Shown: piece by piece, positions 35,854-44,887 of the stretch
Layout of the letters: each line of letters opens with the position of its first letter
Position numbering within the stretch: the stretch's first letter is position 1
Assembly: GCF_019400745.1 (NCBI RefSeq)
Contig: NZ_WJIB01000015.1
Coordinates: 62,001-126,000 of the forward strand
Length of the DNA stretch: 64,000 bases
Source: Cohnella sp. CFH 77786
Lineage (GTDB): Bacteria > Bacillota > Bacilli > Paenibacillales > Paenibacillaceae
Reading direction: 5' to 3'
Position numbers and translations under genes: made by a program
Notes under the pieces: generated by a model
Database searches by the model: none
What the model saw: only the letters and a program-made list of their open reading frames with translations
What the model was told of the DNA's origin: nothing

Positions 35854-36784
35854 TGGGCATCCCCTCCTGCTGGATCCGATGCGTCCACTGCCGGTAATAA
35901 CTCGAGTTTTTGCCGTAGTTGTTGTCGATAAGCCGGTTGGGAAGATCCATCAAGCAAGCGAGAATGTGCCCGTGCAAGCGGGAAGTCACGACGCTGCCGA
36001 AGCTGCCGTACAGGCGTACGGCTTTGGCGACGAAGCGGTCGGCCATTCGGTACCAAACCGGCCGGAGCGGCAGGAGGTTCATCAAATAACGATCCAGCAC
36101 GAAGCCTTTGACCATGAGCCTGAGAAGCAGAAAGTCCCATCCGGACAGCAGCTGCGGCCAATCCGTCCGGGTGTCGCAATCGCATTCACCGGCTTCATGA
36201 TGCCCTGCTTCTCCGTCCGTCCGGAACAGCCCGAGCACCTTGGCGCTCCGATTCGGCGGAGCCTGGATCGGGTACAGCCGGTGGGCCATGTCCGGACATA
36301 AATAGACGTTCGCCAAATTGCCCCGGACGGTCTCGTACGACGTGAGGTCCCTCACGAACAAGTGGAAGTCCGGATGGTTCGCGAACCGCCCAAGCGAACG
36401 TTCCCGTTCTCCGGCATCGGAAAAGAACACCGTTTGCGGAAGCACCACGATCCGATGAGTCGGGTAGGTTGCGACCAATGTTTCCCGAAGCTTCTGATTG
36501 TCCGTGTATAAGTCCCCGAAATTGCCGCCGCCGTGGCATACGATAATCCAATCGCTCGGAATTCGCATGCGGCTTCGGAACTGAAGAAAGGATAGACGTT
36601 TGCGCACCCGGATCCGATGGTCGTGGAAAAATTTCTCCGTGCCTTTCATGATCAGAAGATCGCCGATATTTTCGTGAACGGGATAATCCATGTACACGAT
36701 TTGGGATCCTGGAGGAATCACTTCCAGAATCGAATCCAACATTCGTTTCAAATGCTCCATCGGGTGCGGGCCGGGCAGTTCCAT
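35801..36784 (-). CDS. Polysaccharide pyruvyl transferase (EpsO/EpsI-like)
   Basis: A 327-residue enzyme of the CsaB/WcaK family that makes pyruvate ketals from phosphoenolpyruvate on sugars, giving the polymer negative charge. Seen: YMDYPVHENIGDLLIMKGTE, VCHGGGNFGDLYTDNQKLRE and VVTSRLHGHILACLM, all characteristic of Bacillus EpsO/EpsI-like proteins. Third gene of the assembly operon, following the Wzz/kinase pair as in Bacillus-like eps loci. Confidence 0.92.
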   Translation of the reverse strand: MELPGPHPMEHLKRMLDSILEVIPPGSQIVYMDYPVHENIGDLLIMKGTEKFFHDHRIRVRKRLSFLQFRSRMRIPSDWIIVCHGGGNFGDLYTDNQKLRETLVATYPTHRIVVLPQTVFFSDAGERERSLGRFANHPDFHLFVRDLTSYETVRGNLANVYLCPDMAHRLYPIQAPPNRSAKVLGLFRTDGEAGHHEAGECDCDTRTDWPQLLSGWDFLLLRLMVKGFVLDRYLMNLLPLRPVWYRMADRFVAKAVRLYGSFGSVVTSRLHGHILACLMDLPNRLIDNNYGKNSSYYRQWTHRIQQEGMPSESSAGNDRGGLYAESS

Positions 36785-36796
36785 GAAGCCCTCCCC

Positions 36797-37486
36797 TTAT
36801 ACGCCGTGCGGGAACTTGTATTGGCGGTAGGCTTTCGTCTGCTCCCGCTTCGTCTGGTTCAGCACGCACCCGATGATTTTCACGTCCAGCCGCTGCAGCA
36901 GCGTTTTGGTTTCCAGCGCTTTGGCCTTCCGGGATATCCGGGAGTGCAGGACCCACAGCACGCCGTCGCTTTTCATCGCGAGCGTGGCGGCGTCCGCCAG
37001 CGCGAGCAGAGCGGGGGAATCGATCACGACCAGATCGTAGTCGGCTCTCGCTTGTGCCAGCAAGCTCTCCATCGCGGTAGAATCCAGGAGATCTCCCGCG
37101 TAGGCGGGAGCCGGTCCGGAAGTCAATACGGACAGCAGCGGGATGCCGGCGTCCTTGACGCAATCGCCCAGGGAAGCGGTATGGAGCAGCACGTTGGACA
37201 GGCCCGTTTGGTTCGAAACGGAGAAGATCTGATCCAGTCCCGGCTGGCGCAGATTTCCGTCGATCAGCAGCACCTTCTTGCCAGCCTGGGCGTAAGCGAT
37301 CGCCAGATTGACCGCAACGGTCGTCTTGCCTTCCGACGGCTCCGCCGAGATGACGGTAACGATTTTCCGATCCGTTCCTCCTGTCTGGGAACCTACCATG
37401 TTGCGAAGCGTCCTGAACGTGTCCGAGATCGGAGAGTACGGATCCAAATGCGTGACGAGGCTTCGTTTAGCCGTTAATGTGGACAT
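36797..37486 (-). CDS. CpsD/YwqD-type BY tyrosine kinase
   Basis: A 229-residue cytoplasmic kinase that autophosphorylates and cycles with its Wzz partner to control polymerisation. Walker A is ISAEPSEGKTT (Lys kept), Walker A' KVLLIDGNLRQPG and Walker B LVVIDSPAL. The C-terminal tyrosine cluster is small (KAYRQYKF). Overlaps the wzz gene by 20 bases, the same coupling as at the left edge of the window. The Walker A lysine is present here, in contrast to the copy at 1-169. Confidence 0.92.
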   Translation of the reverse strand: MSTLTAKRSLVTHLDPYSPISDTFRTLRNMVGSQTGGTDRKIVTVISAEPSEGKTTVAVNLAIAYAQAGKKVLLIDGNLRQPGLDQIFSVSNQTGLSNVLLHTASLGDCVKDAGIPLLSVLTSGPAPAYAGDLLDSTAMESLLAQARADYDLVVIDSPALLALADAATLAMKSDGVLWVLHSRISRKAKALETKTLLQRLDVKIIGCVLNQTKREQTKAYRQYKFPHGV

Positions 37487-38225
37487 GCTGATCCTCCCCT
37501 ACGCGTTTAAAGGACGGCGCGGCCGCCGCTTGCTTCACGTGTTTGATATCGCTCTTGCGGATTTCCGGAATGCCCGCCATCACGGGGATACCCAGCCATT
37601 GTTCCACTTGTTTCGGCTCTCGAAGGCTTGTATCGAAGTATTCGAGCAAGTAAGCCAGGAAAACGGAAACGATGAACGACGCCACAAACGCAACAAGCAG
37701 CACGAAAGCGAGGCCGGTCTGCTGACCCGCGGACTTCGTATCGGGATTGGACGGAATCACGATCATGTCGCTGTCCACATTCAAGATGGCGGGAGCTTCG
37801 ACCCGGAATACGGCAGCAACGGCATTGACGATTTGCGAAGCTCTTTCGTAAGAAGGATCTTCAATAGATATGCTCATGATTTGGCTTCCCGTGGCCGTGC
37901 TGACTTTCAAGGAGTTCACCAGTTCTCCCGTCGTGACGTTCAAATCCGGATGGGCCTTCACCACGCTTTGAAGAATAGCGGGCGTCTTGATCAGCTCTTT
38001 GAACGTATTGATAAGCATTCCGTTAACCGCCACGTCGCCGGGATTCAATTGAAGCTTTCCGTTCTCCAGTCGGGCCTGGTTGACGATGATTTTGCTCGTC
38101 GCCTGATAAATGGGCTGGTTATTTGCGGATACGGCATACCCCGATGCGGCACACGCTGCCGCGACCAGGAGCACGATCATGATCCACCTTTTTCGGATGA
38201 CGGACAAGTAATCGGATAATGTCAT
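37467..38225 (-). CDS. Wzz/YveK-type chain-length determinant, copy 2
   Basis: A 252-residue two-helix membrane protein: TM near residues 15-35 (RWIMIVLLVAAACAASGYAV) and 180-202 (GLAFVLLVAFVASFIVSVFL), with the cytoplasmic proline-containing tail GIPVMAGIPEIRKSD. First gene of the 14-gene assembly operon, directly behind a GATAC-operator promoter. ATG 38225 with a G6 site 5 bases upstream. Confidence 0.92.
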   Translation of the reverse strand: MTLSDYLSVIRKRWIMIVLLVAAACAASGYAVSANNQPIYQATSKIIVNQARLENGKLQLNPGDVAVNGMLINTFKELIKTPAILQSVVKAHPDLNVTTGELVNSLKVSTATGSQIMSISIEDPSYERASQIVNAVAAVFRVEAPAILNVDSDMIVIPSNPDTKSAGQQTGLAFVLLVAFVASFIVSVFLAYLLEYFDTSLREPKQVEQWLGIPVMAGIPEIRKSDIKHVKQAAAAPSFKRVGEDQHVHING

Positions 38226-38242
38226 AGGAACCCCCCGAAATA

Positions 38243-38299
38243 TGATAATGATACAATTCGTATCATTATCACTCTACGATACAAATCGTCACATGTCAA
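38243..38299 (-). promoter_or_regulatory. EPS-type promoter with two GATAC operators, upstream of the assembly operon
   Basis: Minus strand: TTGACA (38294-38299), 17-bp spacer, TAGAGT (38271-38276). Operator GATACAAATCGTCAC (38278-38292) is centred in the spacer. A second, perfect operator GATACAATTCGTATC (38250-38264) lies at the expected start of the transcript and sits inside a larger inverted repeat with 12-bp perfect arms (38243-38271). Centres are 28 bp apart. Confidence 0.85.
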
Positions 38300-38315
38300 G
38301 GCAAATTCGACACGC

Positions 38316-39644
38316 CTACAGCGGAACGGATGCTTCGGCAAACCGGTTCAGATGCGGCCTTCCGACCGAATAGTAACGGAACTCCGTGAGGTCGAACAAT
38401 TCCTTCCCGAAGACGTTCCGGCCGTCGAACAATACGGGCTCTTTCATTTTCTGGCCCAGCAGCTTGAGATCGACGCCGGCAAACTCCGGCCACTCCGTTA
38501 GCAAGCAGAGGGCGTCGGCCCCTTCCGCCGCCGAAAGCGCGTCTTCGCACCAGACGACGCGGGGATGGTCGAACAATTTGCGGAAGTTGGGGGTCGCGAT
38601 CGGGTCGTAGGCCCGAACGTTCGCTTCCAGCCGGACCAACTCCGCCAGGATATCGAGCGCAGGCGCTTCGCGGACGTCGTCGGTGTTCGGTTTGAACGCC
38701 AATCCCCAGACGGCGATCGTCCGTCCGGACAAGTGCCCTACGAAGTCCTGCAGCTTATGGATGACATTGGTCCGCTGGTCCTGGTTCACGTCGACGACGG
38801 ACTTCAGCAGCTTAAAGTCGTAATCCACGTTCCCCGCGATTTGGATCAGCGCGCGCGTATCCTTGGGAAAGCAGGATCCGCCGTAGCCGATGCCGGCGTT
38901 CAGGAAGGCGGGGCCGATCCGGCGGTCCTGCCCCATGCCAAGCGACACCTGGGTCACGTCGGCGCCGACTTTCTCGCAGATGTTGGCGATCTCGTTAATG
39001 AAGGAAATTTTCGTCGCGAGAAACGCGTTGGACGCGTATTTGATCATTTCCGCGCTGCGGACGTCGGTGAGCAGGATATTCGGCGTCAGTTCGGAATGCA
39101 GCTTGGCAATGACGGCCGCGGCAGCCGGATTATCGGCTCCGATGACGATCCGGTCGGGATGGAACGTATCGGAGACGGCCGACCCTTCCCGCAGGAACTC
39201 GGGAACGGAAACCACGTCGAACGGATGCCCGGTGTGCATGGCGATTGTCGCCTTGATTTTCTCATTCGTGCCGACCGGGACCGTGCTCTTCGTCATGACG
39301 ATTTTGTAGCCGTTGATCGCTTCGCCGATTTCGATGGAAGCATCCCGGATATAGCTTAAATCGGCCTCCCCGTTCGGGAGGGAAGGCGTTCCGACGGCGA
39401 GGACGACAACCTCCGCCTCCCTGACGGCTTCGGCCAGATCCGTCGTGAATCGGAGCCTGCCGGCCCCAGCGTTTTCTGCGATCATGTCCCCCAGTCCCGG
39501 CTCATGGATCGGTACTTCCCCTCGGCGGAGACGGGCGATTTTATCCTCATCCCGGTCTACGCAAGCCACTTCGTTCCCCAAACCGGAAAAACAAACACCG
39601 GTTACCAGCCCGACGTAACCGGCTCCAACGACTGCCATTTTCAT
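38316..39644 (-). CDS. ugd: UDP-glucose 6-dehydrogenase
   Basis: A 442-residue NAD-dependent enzyme making UDP-glucuronate. MKMAVVGAGYVGLVTGVCFS is the Rossmann motif; GIGYGGSCFPKDTRALI carries the catalytic Cys and FLATKISFINEIANI the conserved Lys; GLAFKPNTDDVREAPA is the C-terminal NAD/UDP region. ATG 39644 overlaps the upstream stop (ATGA). Supplies UDP-glucuronate to the epimerase-like gene at 43,841 and to the polymer. Confidence 0.95.
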   Translation of the reverse strand: MKMAVVGAGYVGLVTGVCFSGLGNEVACVDRDEDKIARLRRGEVPIHEPGLGDMIAENAGAGRLRFTTDLAEAVREAEVVVLAVGTPSLPNGEADLSYIRDASIEIGEAINGYKIVMTKSTVPVGTNEKIKATIAMHTGHPFDVVSVPEFLREGSAVSDTFHPDRIVIGADNPAAAAVIAKLHSELTPNILLTDVRSAEMIKYASNAFLATKISFINEIANICEKVGADVTQVSLGMGQDRRIGPAFLNAGIGYGGSCFPKDTRALIQIAGNVDYDFKLLKSVVDVNQDQRTNVIHKLQDFVGHLSGRTIAVWGLAFKPNTDDVREAPALDILAELVRLEANVRAYDPIATPNFRKLFDHPRVVWCEDALSAAEGADALCLLTEWPEFAGVDLKLLGQKMKEPVLFDGRNVFGKELFDLTEFRYYSVGRPHLNRFAEASVPL

Positions 39645-40843
39645 TTCTCTACCACTCCTTTAGTTTTCTTCGCATCGGCTCCTTGACGGAGCCGTCTGCT
39701 GAATTCCACGATCTGTTCGGCTTTCGATTTCCAGGACTGCTTGCTCGCCGCCCGCCGGATCGCCTCCCGGCTAATCTCCTTGCGGGAACAACGGTCCAGC
39801 ACCCGCCCGACCTTTTCCACAAGCTCTTCGTGATCGTTGTAAAAGGCCAGGAAGTCCTCTCCCCGCCTGATCAACTCCGGCGTTTCCCTCACCACGATCG
39901 GAAGGCCTGCCGCCGCGTATTCATACAGCTTCATGGGACTTCGTCCCTGGTTCGCCTTATGGTCTGACAGCGGCAGAAGCGCCAGGTCGGCGTGATGCAA
40001 ATAGGAAGGCAACTCGGCATATGGCCTCTGCCCCAGGAAGAACGCGTTGCCCAGTGAGGAGAAAGGTTCGGAAACGGCCGGCGGACAGGGACCGATCACG
40101 ATCACGCTGATATCCGGGCGCCGTTCCGCCAAATACCGGAGCGCCTCCAGATCCAGGCGTTCGTCGACCGCGCCGACGTAGATCGCCCGCGGCCGCGGGA
40201 TGGACTTCAGCTCCTCCGGTTCGGATCCGCCCCTCGAGAAATGTTCGAACTCCACTCCGTTCTCCATGACGATGGCGGGAACGTCCATCTTGTACTTCTG
40301 GACGTTCCGGAGCACCGGCTCGGAGGTGGCGACCATCCCGTGGGCCTTGTTCACGATTTCCCGCTCCGCGAGCGCCACTGTCTGGTCCCCGGACATCTCC
40401 GCGTAATGGTCCGTCGGCCGGTAGATGACGACTTTCGCGCGGATATATTTCTCGATCCCTACGAAATAAGGCTGGTCTATCAGCAGAAGGTCCACGTCGG
40501 AAAACCGGTGGCGCTTTAGAAGTCTCGAAACGTTCGGAAACCGGATCGATTCCACGAACCAATTCGATCCCGTCTTCTTGTACACCCGTCCGGCAATGGT
40601 CCAAGGAACGAGGGACAGCGTGACGCCGTGGATGAATTCGCCCTCCATTTTCCTCATGTTCCACCATTGCTTGAAACGGTCGAAAATCGGCTTCTCTTTC
40701 ATTTTCAGAAGATGCGCGGGGGTGATCGAGGTACTCAAGTGGAGCACGCGGTGTCCCATACCCGACAGCTCCCGTGCCAGGTGATGGGATCCGACTACGA
40801 ACGGACCGCCAATATACGTATGGCTGACGAACATGATATTCAT
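39641..40843 (-). CDS. GT4-like glycosyltransferase
   Basis: About 400 residues with a GT-B fold: MNIMFVSHTYIGGPFVVGSH, a hydrophobic acceptor domain, AIYVGAVDERLDLEALRYLA and RSPMKLYEYAAAGLPIVVRE (donor-binding motif). ATG 40843 is preferred because AGGGTG lies 6 bases before it; GTG 40852 is possible. First gene of a two-gene operon with ugd, which suggests that it transfers glucuronate (inference). Confidence 0.85.
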   Translation of the reverse strand: MNIMFVSHTYIGGPFVVGSHHLARELSGMGHRVLHLSTSITPAHLLKMKEKPIFDRFKQWWNMRKMEGEFIHGVTLSLVPWTIAGRVYKKTGSNWFVESIRFPNVSRLLKRHRFSDVDLLLIDQPYFVGIEKYIRAKVVIYRPTDHYAEMSGDQTVALAEREIVNKAHGMVATSEPVLRNVQKYKMDVPAIVMENGVEFEHFSRGGSEPEELKSIPRPRAIYVGAVDERLDLEALRYLAERRPDISVIVIGPCPPAVSEPFSSLGNAFFLGQRPYAELPSYLHHADLALLPLSDHKANQGRSPMKLYEYAAAGLPIVVRETPELIRRGEDFLAFYNDHEELVEKVGRVLDRCSRKEISREAIRRAASKQSWKSKAEQIVEFSRRLRQGADAKKTKGVVEK

Positions 40844-40868
40844 TTCCTTCACCCTATCCTGTCCCGCA

Positions 40869-40922
40869 GATACGATTTGTATTTTTTATTTCTACAATAG
40901 GTTACAATACGTATCGTGTCAA
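40869..40922 (-). promoter_or_regulatory. Leftward EPS-type promoter with two GATAC operators (GT-ugd operon)
   Basis: Minus strand: TTGACA (40917-40922), 17-bp spacer, TATTGT (40894-40899). GTTACAATACGTATC (40901-40915) is centred in the spacer; GATACGATTTGTATT (40869-40883) lies downstream, centres 32 bp apart. Confidence 0.83.
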
Positions 40923-40948
40923 GCGCGGGAATGGAGTCCAAGAAACAA

Positions 40949-41013
40949 TTGACATGATACACTTTGTAACTTAAAGTAAGGAATGAATCCGCAATAAAGA
41001 TACATATTGGATC
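40949..41013 (+). promoter_or_regulatory. Rightward EPS-type promoter with two GATAC operators (41,030-47,226 operon)
   Basis: TTGACA (40949-40954), 17-bp spacer, TAAAGT (40972-40977). GATACACTTTGTAAC (40956-40970) is centred in the spacer; GATACATATTGGATC (40999-41013) lies between the -10 and the ribosome site, centres 43 bp apart. Divergent from, and 26 bp away from, the leftward promoter. Confidence 0.83.
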
Positions 41014-41029
41014 GGAAAAGGAGTGCAGG

Positions 41030-41950
41030 ATGGAAACCACTGTGGCGATCTGCACGCATAATCGAGCTGCAGATACGGTTGAAGCGATCAACAGCGTATT
41101 GAAGCAGAATTATCCGCGCGACCGTTACGAGGTCGTCGTCGTCGACAACCGCTCATCGGATGATATCGCTTCGTTGGTACGCAGCATGATGAAAGAGGAG
41201 ACGAACCTGCGTTACGTGTTCGAAGAACGGCTTGGGCTCTCCTACGCCAGAAACCGGGCCATCGATGAAGCCCGAGGCGAAAACATCGTTTTTCTGGACG
41301 ACGATGCGCTCGCCGGCGACGGATGGCTGCGGCATATGCGCGATTGCTTGTCCATCGAAGGCGTCGCGTGCGCGGGCGGAAAAATCATTCCCCAATGGGA
41401 GTCCGGAGCGCCGGGGTGGCTGCCCGACGAATACAAGTCCGTTTATACGATTCTCGATTACTCGGATACCCTCGCCGAGATGAAGGGAACGGCCATTCCG
41501 TACGGAGCCAACATGGGATTCAAAACGGAAGTGATCCGGTTCTATGGCGGATTCAGAACCGATTTGGGAAGGAGCGGCAAAAACCTTCTGTCCGGCGAGG
41601 AATCCGAGCTCATCCACAAAATCAAAACGAGCCACGCCGTGTATTACACGCCGAAAGCCGTCGTCTTCCACAAAATATCCGCCAAACGGACCAAGCTGAA
41701 TTGGTTCATGAACCGGATGTATTGGCAAGGAGTAAGCGACGCCATCCGATTCGAGCTCTCCGGTCCCCGGGCGTTCTCGAAAGCCGTTCTCCGCATCGGT
41801 CTCTACGTTCTCCGCTTGCCGCTTTCCCTCTCCCGCAAACGCGCGGTCCTGCAGCTGGCGAAAATCGCCCTGCAGCTCGGCATTCTTAGGGAACTCGTCA
41901 AAGGTACCCGCCATTCGTTAGAGGCGGCTTCCAATCGATTCGTTAAATAA
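41030..41950 (+). CDS. GT2 glycosyltransferase
   Basis: A 306-residue GT-A transferase: METTVAICTHNRAADTVEAI, VVVVDNRSSDD and IVFLDDDALAGDGWLRH (DxD). GANMGFKTEVIRFYGGF and LLSGEESELIHKI are typical acceptor-side motifs. GGAG with 6-7 base spacing precedes ATG. First gene of the rightward operon. Confidence 0.9.
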   Translation: METTVAICTHNRAADTVEAINSVLKQNYPRDRYEVVVVDNRSSDDIASLVRSMMKEETNLRYVFEERLGLSYARNRAIDEARGENIVFLDDDALAGDGWLRHMRDCLSIEGVACAGGKIIPQWESGAPGWLPDEYKSVYTILDYSDTLAEMKGTAIPYGANMGFKTEVIRFYGGFRTDLGRSGKNLLSGEESELIHKIKTSHAVYYTPKAVVFHKISAKRTKLNWFMNRMYWQGVSDAIRFELSGPRAFSKAVLRIGLYVLRLPLSLSRKRAVLQLAKIALQLGILRELVKGTRHSLEAASNRFVK

Positions 41951-41971
41951 AGAAAAAATAAGGATAGGAGT

Positions 41972-43249
41972 GTGGATGTTATGATTACGACTTTGGAGCA
42001 AACGCGAGCTTTCGTACTGAACGGGGGGAATACGATTTCGGGGCAGATTCGGCTGTCCGGAGCGAAGAATGCCGCTCTTCCGATGATCGCGGCCGCTTGC
42101 TTGGGAGAAGAGCCGACGGTGCTGGACAACGTACCGGTCGAGTTGCGCGACGTGAAAATTCTCATTCAAATCCTGAGCGAAGCCGGAGCCCATATCCAGG
42201 TGGACGGCACTTCGGTCAGCTGTTCCAGAGGCACGTTCCCGAGCGGAAACGTGAACCGCATCGCCAGCGAAATCCGGTACTCGCTGCTTCTGCTCGGCCT
42301 GGCTTCGGCTCTGCGATCGGAGCTGCTTCTGCCGATGCCCGGCGGGTGCAAAATCGGAGACCGCAAATACGACCTGCACCTGATGGGCTTGCGCAAATTG
42401 GGCTCGGTGGTGGAAGACACGGAAGAAGGCATATTCGTCCAATCAAACGGCAACAAAGGCACCGCCATCGAATTTTATTTGCCTACCACTTCCGGTACCG
42501 AAAACATCATGATCGCAGCCGCCGCGGCGGAGGGAGAAACGACGATCCTGAACGCGAATACCCGCCCGGAAATCATGGAGCTGGCCAAGCTGATGAATCG
42601 GATGGGAGCGGATATCGAATGCTCGAACCGGGTCGTCCGGATCCGGGGCGTCAACCGAATCCGGGGCGGCGTCCGCTATTCGGTCATGCCGGGCTGGGAT
42701 GAAGCCGTCACCTACATCGTGGCGTCGGCCATGACGGGCGGCGAAATTTGCATCCCCGATTTTTCCCTGGATTTCATTAAAGAAGACGTCAGGCAACTGC
42801 GGGAAATCGGCGTGGAAGTATTCGAATGGGGCGGGGCCGTCTATGCTTCAGGCAAGAAAGAGAAAAAGGGATTCGATCTGTTTACGGCACCTTACCCCGG
42901 CATCAATTCGGATATGCAGCCGATCTTCGCGGCATTGGCGTTCTCGGCGAACGGCAGAAGCACGATCACGGACTTGAGGTTTACGGAACGCTTCAAATAC
43001 GTGGACGAACTGAAAAAGTTCGGCGGAAACATCCTGTCGTTCGGCAACACGGCGATTATCGAAGGCGGGAAACCGTTGACGGGCGCGAACGTGACGGCAA
43101 CCGATCTTCGCGGAGGCGCGGCCTGCTTGCTGGCCGGACTCATCGCGGAAGGAACGACGGTTATCGGAAATATCTCGCAGATCGAGCGCGGCTACGAGAA
43201 CATCGTCGGCAAGCTGAGGCAGCTGGGCGCGGATCTCGACGTCCGTTAG
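41972..43249 (+). CDS. MurA-like UDP-GlcNAc enolpyruvyl transferase paralogue in EPS operon
   Basis: A 425-residue EPSP-synthase-fold enzyme: LNGGNTISGQIRLSGAKNAA, PMPGGCKIGDRKYDLHL (catalytic-loop Cys) and FTERFKYVDELKKFGGNI. All expected active-site segments are present, so it should transfer enolpyruvate from phosphoenolpyruvate to the 3-OH of UDP-GlcNAc. It sits between a glycosyltransferase and an acetyltransferase with no murB or cell-wall gene, so it is probably a dedicated paralogue that supplies an enolpyruvyl or lactyl-type sugar to the polymer, or a back-up MurA (inference). GGAG is 5 bases before ATG 41972. Confidence 0.85.
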   Translation: MDVMITTLEQTRAFVLNGGNTISGQIRLSGAKNAALPMIAAACLGEEPTVLDNVPVELRDVKILIQILSEAGAHIQVDGTSVSCSRGTFPSGNVNRIASEIRYSLLLLGLASALRSELLLPMPGGCKIGDRKYDLHLMGLRKLGSVVEDTEEGIFVQSNGNKGTAIEFYLPTTSGTENIMIAAAAAEGETTILNANTRPEIMELAKLMNRMGADIECSNRVVRIRGVNRIRGGVRYSVMPGWDEAVTYIVASAMTGGEICIPDFSLDFIKEDVRQLREIGVEVFEWGGAVYASGKKEKKGFDLFTAPYPGINSDMQPIFAALAFSANGRSTITDLRFTERFKYVDELKKFGGNILSFGNTAIIEGGKPLTGANVTATDLRGGAACLLAGLIAEGTTVIGNISQIERGYENIVGKLRQLGADLDVR

Positions 43250-43278
43250 ACGTCCGGCGGGCACTAGGGAGGCTCGGC

Positions 43279-43848
43279 ATGCGGAACTATCGATACAGGG
43301 AAGTGCTCCGGCTCGTCAGGGACGATTTTAACGCCTGCGTCAAGACGAAATCGCGTTTATGGCGGACGGTGGCGTTTCTGACTTCGATCAACTTTCAGGT
43401 TTTGTTTCTTTACCGGCACTGCCATTACTGGAATACGAGAACGTCCCGGATTCACCAGCTTCTATTGAAATTCGTCAGTTACTACGCCCGAACCCGCTTT
43501 CAATGCCACATCTCGGAAAGCTCGCAAATCGGTACCAACCTGCGTCTTCCCCATCCGACCGGCATCGTGATCGGCGAAGGCGTGGAAATCGGCGACAACG
43601 TCACCATTTTCCAGCAGGTCACCATCGGAAGCCACGGCAAACGGGGATTGGAGCGGAGTTACCCGATCATCGAAGACGATGCGGTCATTTACGCGGGCGC
43701 CAAATTGATCGGAAACATTAGAATAGGTCGGAATGCGGTGATCGGAGCCAACGCCGTCGTGAATCTGGACGTTCCGGCGGGCTGCGTGGCGGTTGGCATA
43801 CCGGCGAAAGTGATTCAAAAAAGAGAGCAGGTGCTGCAGCATGGCTGA
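43279..43848 (+). CDS. Serine-O-acetyltransferase-like hexapeptide acetyltransferase
   Basis: A 189-residue left-handed beta-helix acetyltransferase: [17 protein letters not shown] (SAT-like helical N-terminus), [36 protein letters not shown] and [15 protein letters not shown]. In EPS loci these acetylate sugars rather than serine. AGGGAGG 6 bases before ATG 43279. It overlaps the next gene by 8 bases. It is intact, unlike the related gene at 12,429-12,904. Confidence 0.85.
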   Translation: MRNYRYREVLRLVRDDFNACVKTKSRLWRTVAFLTSINFQVLFLYRHCHYWNTRTSRIHQLLLKFVSYYARTRFQCHISESSQIGTNLRLPHPTGIVIGEGVEIGDNVTIFQQVTIGSHGKRGLERSYPIIEDDAVIYAGAKLIGNIRIGRNAVIGANAVVNLDVPAGCVAVGIPAKVIQKREQVLQHG

Positions 43849-44887
43849 CATTCTGATTACGGGCTCATCCGGATTTATCGGTTTCCATTTGGCCCAGCGG
43901 CTGTTGAACGACGGCTTGGAAGTCGTCGGCATCGACAGCATGAACGATTATTACGACCCCGCGTTGAAGCAGGCTCGCTTGAATATGTTACGACAATACA
44001 GGAAGTTCTCCTTCCGCCAATTCGCGCTCGAGGACGGAGACAGCCTGAACGGCCTGTTCGCCGAGTACGACTTTCCGGTTGTCGTCCATTTGGCCGCGCA
44101 AGCGGGCGTCCGGTACAGCCTCACCAATCCCAGAGCGTACATTGACGCGAATATCGTCGGCTTTCTCAACGTGCTTGAGGCCTGCCGACACCACGAGACC
44201 GGGCATTTGATTTACGCTTCCTCCAGCTCCGTATACGGCGCGAACGCAGCCATGCCTTTTTCCGTTCGGCATAACGTCGACCACCCCGTAAGCTTATACG
44301 CCGCGACCAAGAAAGCAAACGAATTGATGGCCCATACGTACAGCCATCTGTACGGACTGCCGACGACCGGCCTGCGCTTCTTCACGGTATACGGGCCTTG
44401 GGGCAGACCGGATATGGCTTACTTCAAGTTCACCCAGTCCATCCTCCGCCGGGAAACGATCAACGTGTTCAACTACGGGAAAATGAAAAGGGATTTCACG
44501 TACGTCGACGATATCGTGGAAGGCATTCGCCGGCTTCTGGACCGCACGCCGCGGCCGAATCCCCAGTGGGATAAAATCGCGGCCGATCCGGGCACCAGCT
44601 ACGCCCCTTACAAAATTTACAATATCGGAAACAACCGGCCCGTTGCCTTGGGAGACTTCATCGCCTGCTTGGAGCGGAAGCTCGGGATCGAAGCGGTCAA
44701 AGCGTATTTGCCGATGCAGCCGGGCGACGTTCCGGAAACGTATGCCGACGTCGACGACCTGATGGCGGATGTCGGATTCAAGCCGGCCACCTCGATAGAG
44801 GAAGGCATCGGCAAGTTCGTCGATTGGTACTTGGATTACGATAAGAAAGGCATGTATACCGACGAAGAAAAAGGAATCGGCGTATGA
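43841..44887 (+). CDS. UDP-glucuronate 4-epimerase-like SDR enzyme
   Basis: A 348-residue extended [42 protein letters not shown] (a signature of UDP-glucuronate epimerases), [16 protein letters not shown] and [12 protein letters not shown] (Tyr-x3-Lys). It would interconvert UDP-glucuronate and UDP-galacturonate, using the product of ugd at 38,316. Coupled by overlap to both neighbours. Confidence 0.88.
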   Translation: MADILITGSSGFIGFHLAQRLLNDGLEVVGIDSMNDYYDPALKQARLNMLRQYRKFSFRQFALEDGDSLNGLFAEYDFPVVVHLAAQAGVRYSLTNPRAYIDANIVGFLNVLEACRHHETGHLIYASSSSVYGANAAMPFSVRHNVDHPVSLYAATKKANELMAHTYSHLYGLPTTGLRFFTVYGPWGRPDMAYFKFTQSILRRETINVFNYGKMKRDFTYVDDIVEGIRRLLDRTPRPNPQWDKIAADPGTSYAPYKIYNIGNNRPVALGDFIACLERKLGIEAVKAYLPMQPGDVPETYADVDDLMADVGFKPATSIEEGIGKFVDWYLDYDKKGMYTDEEKGIGV

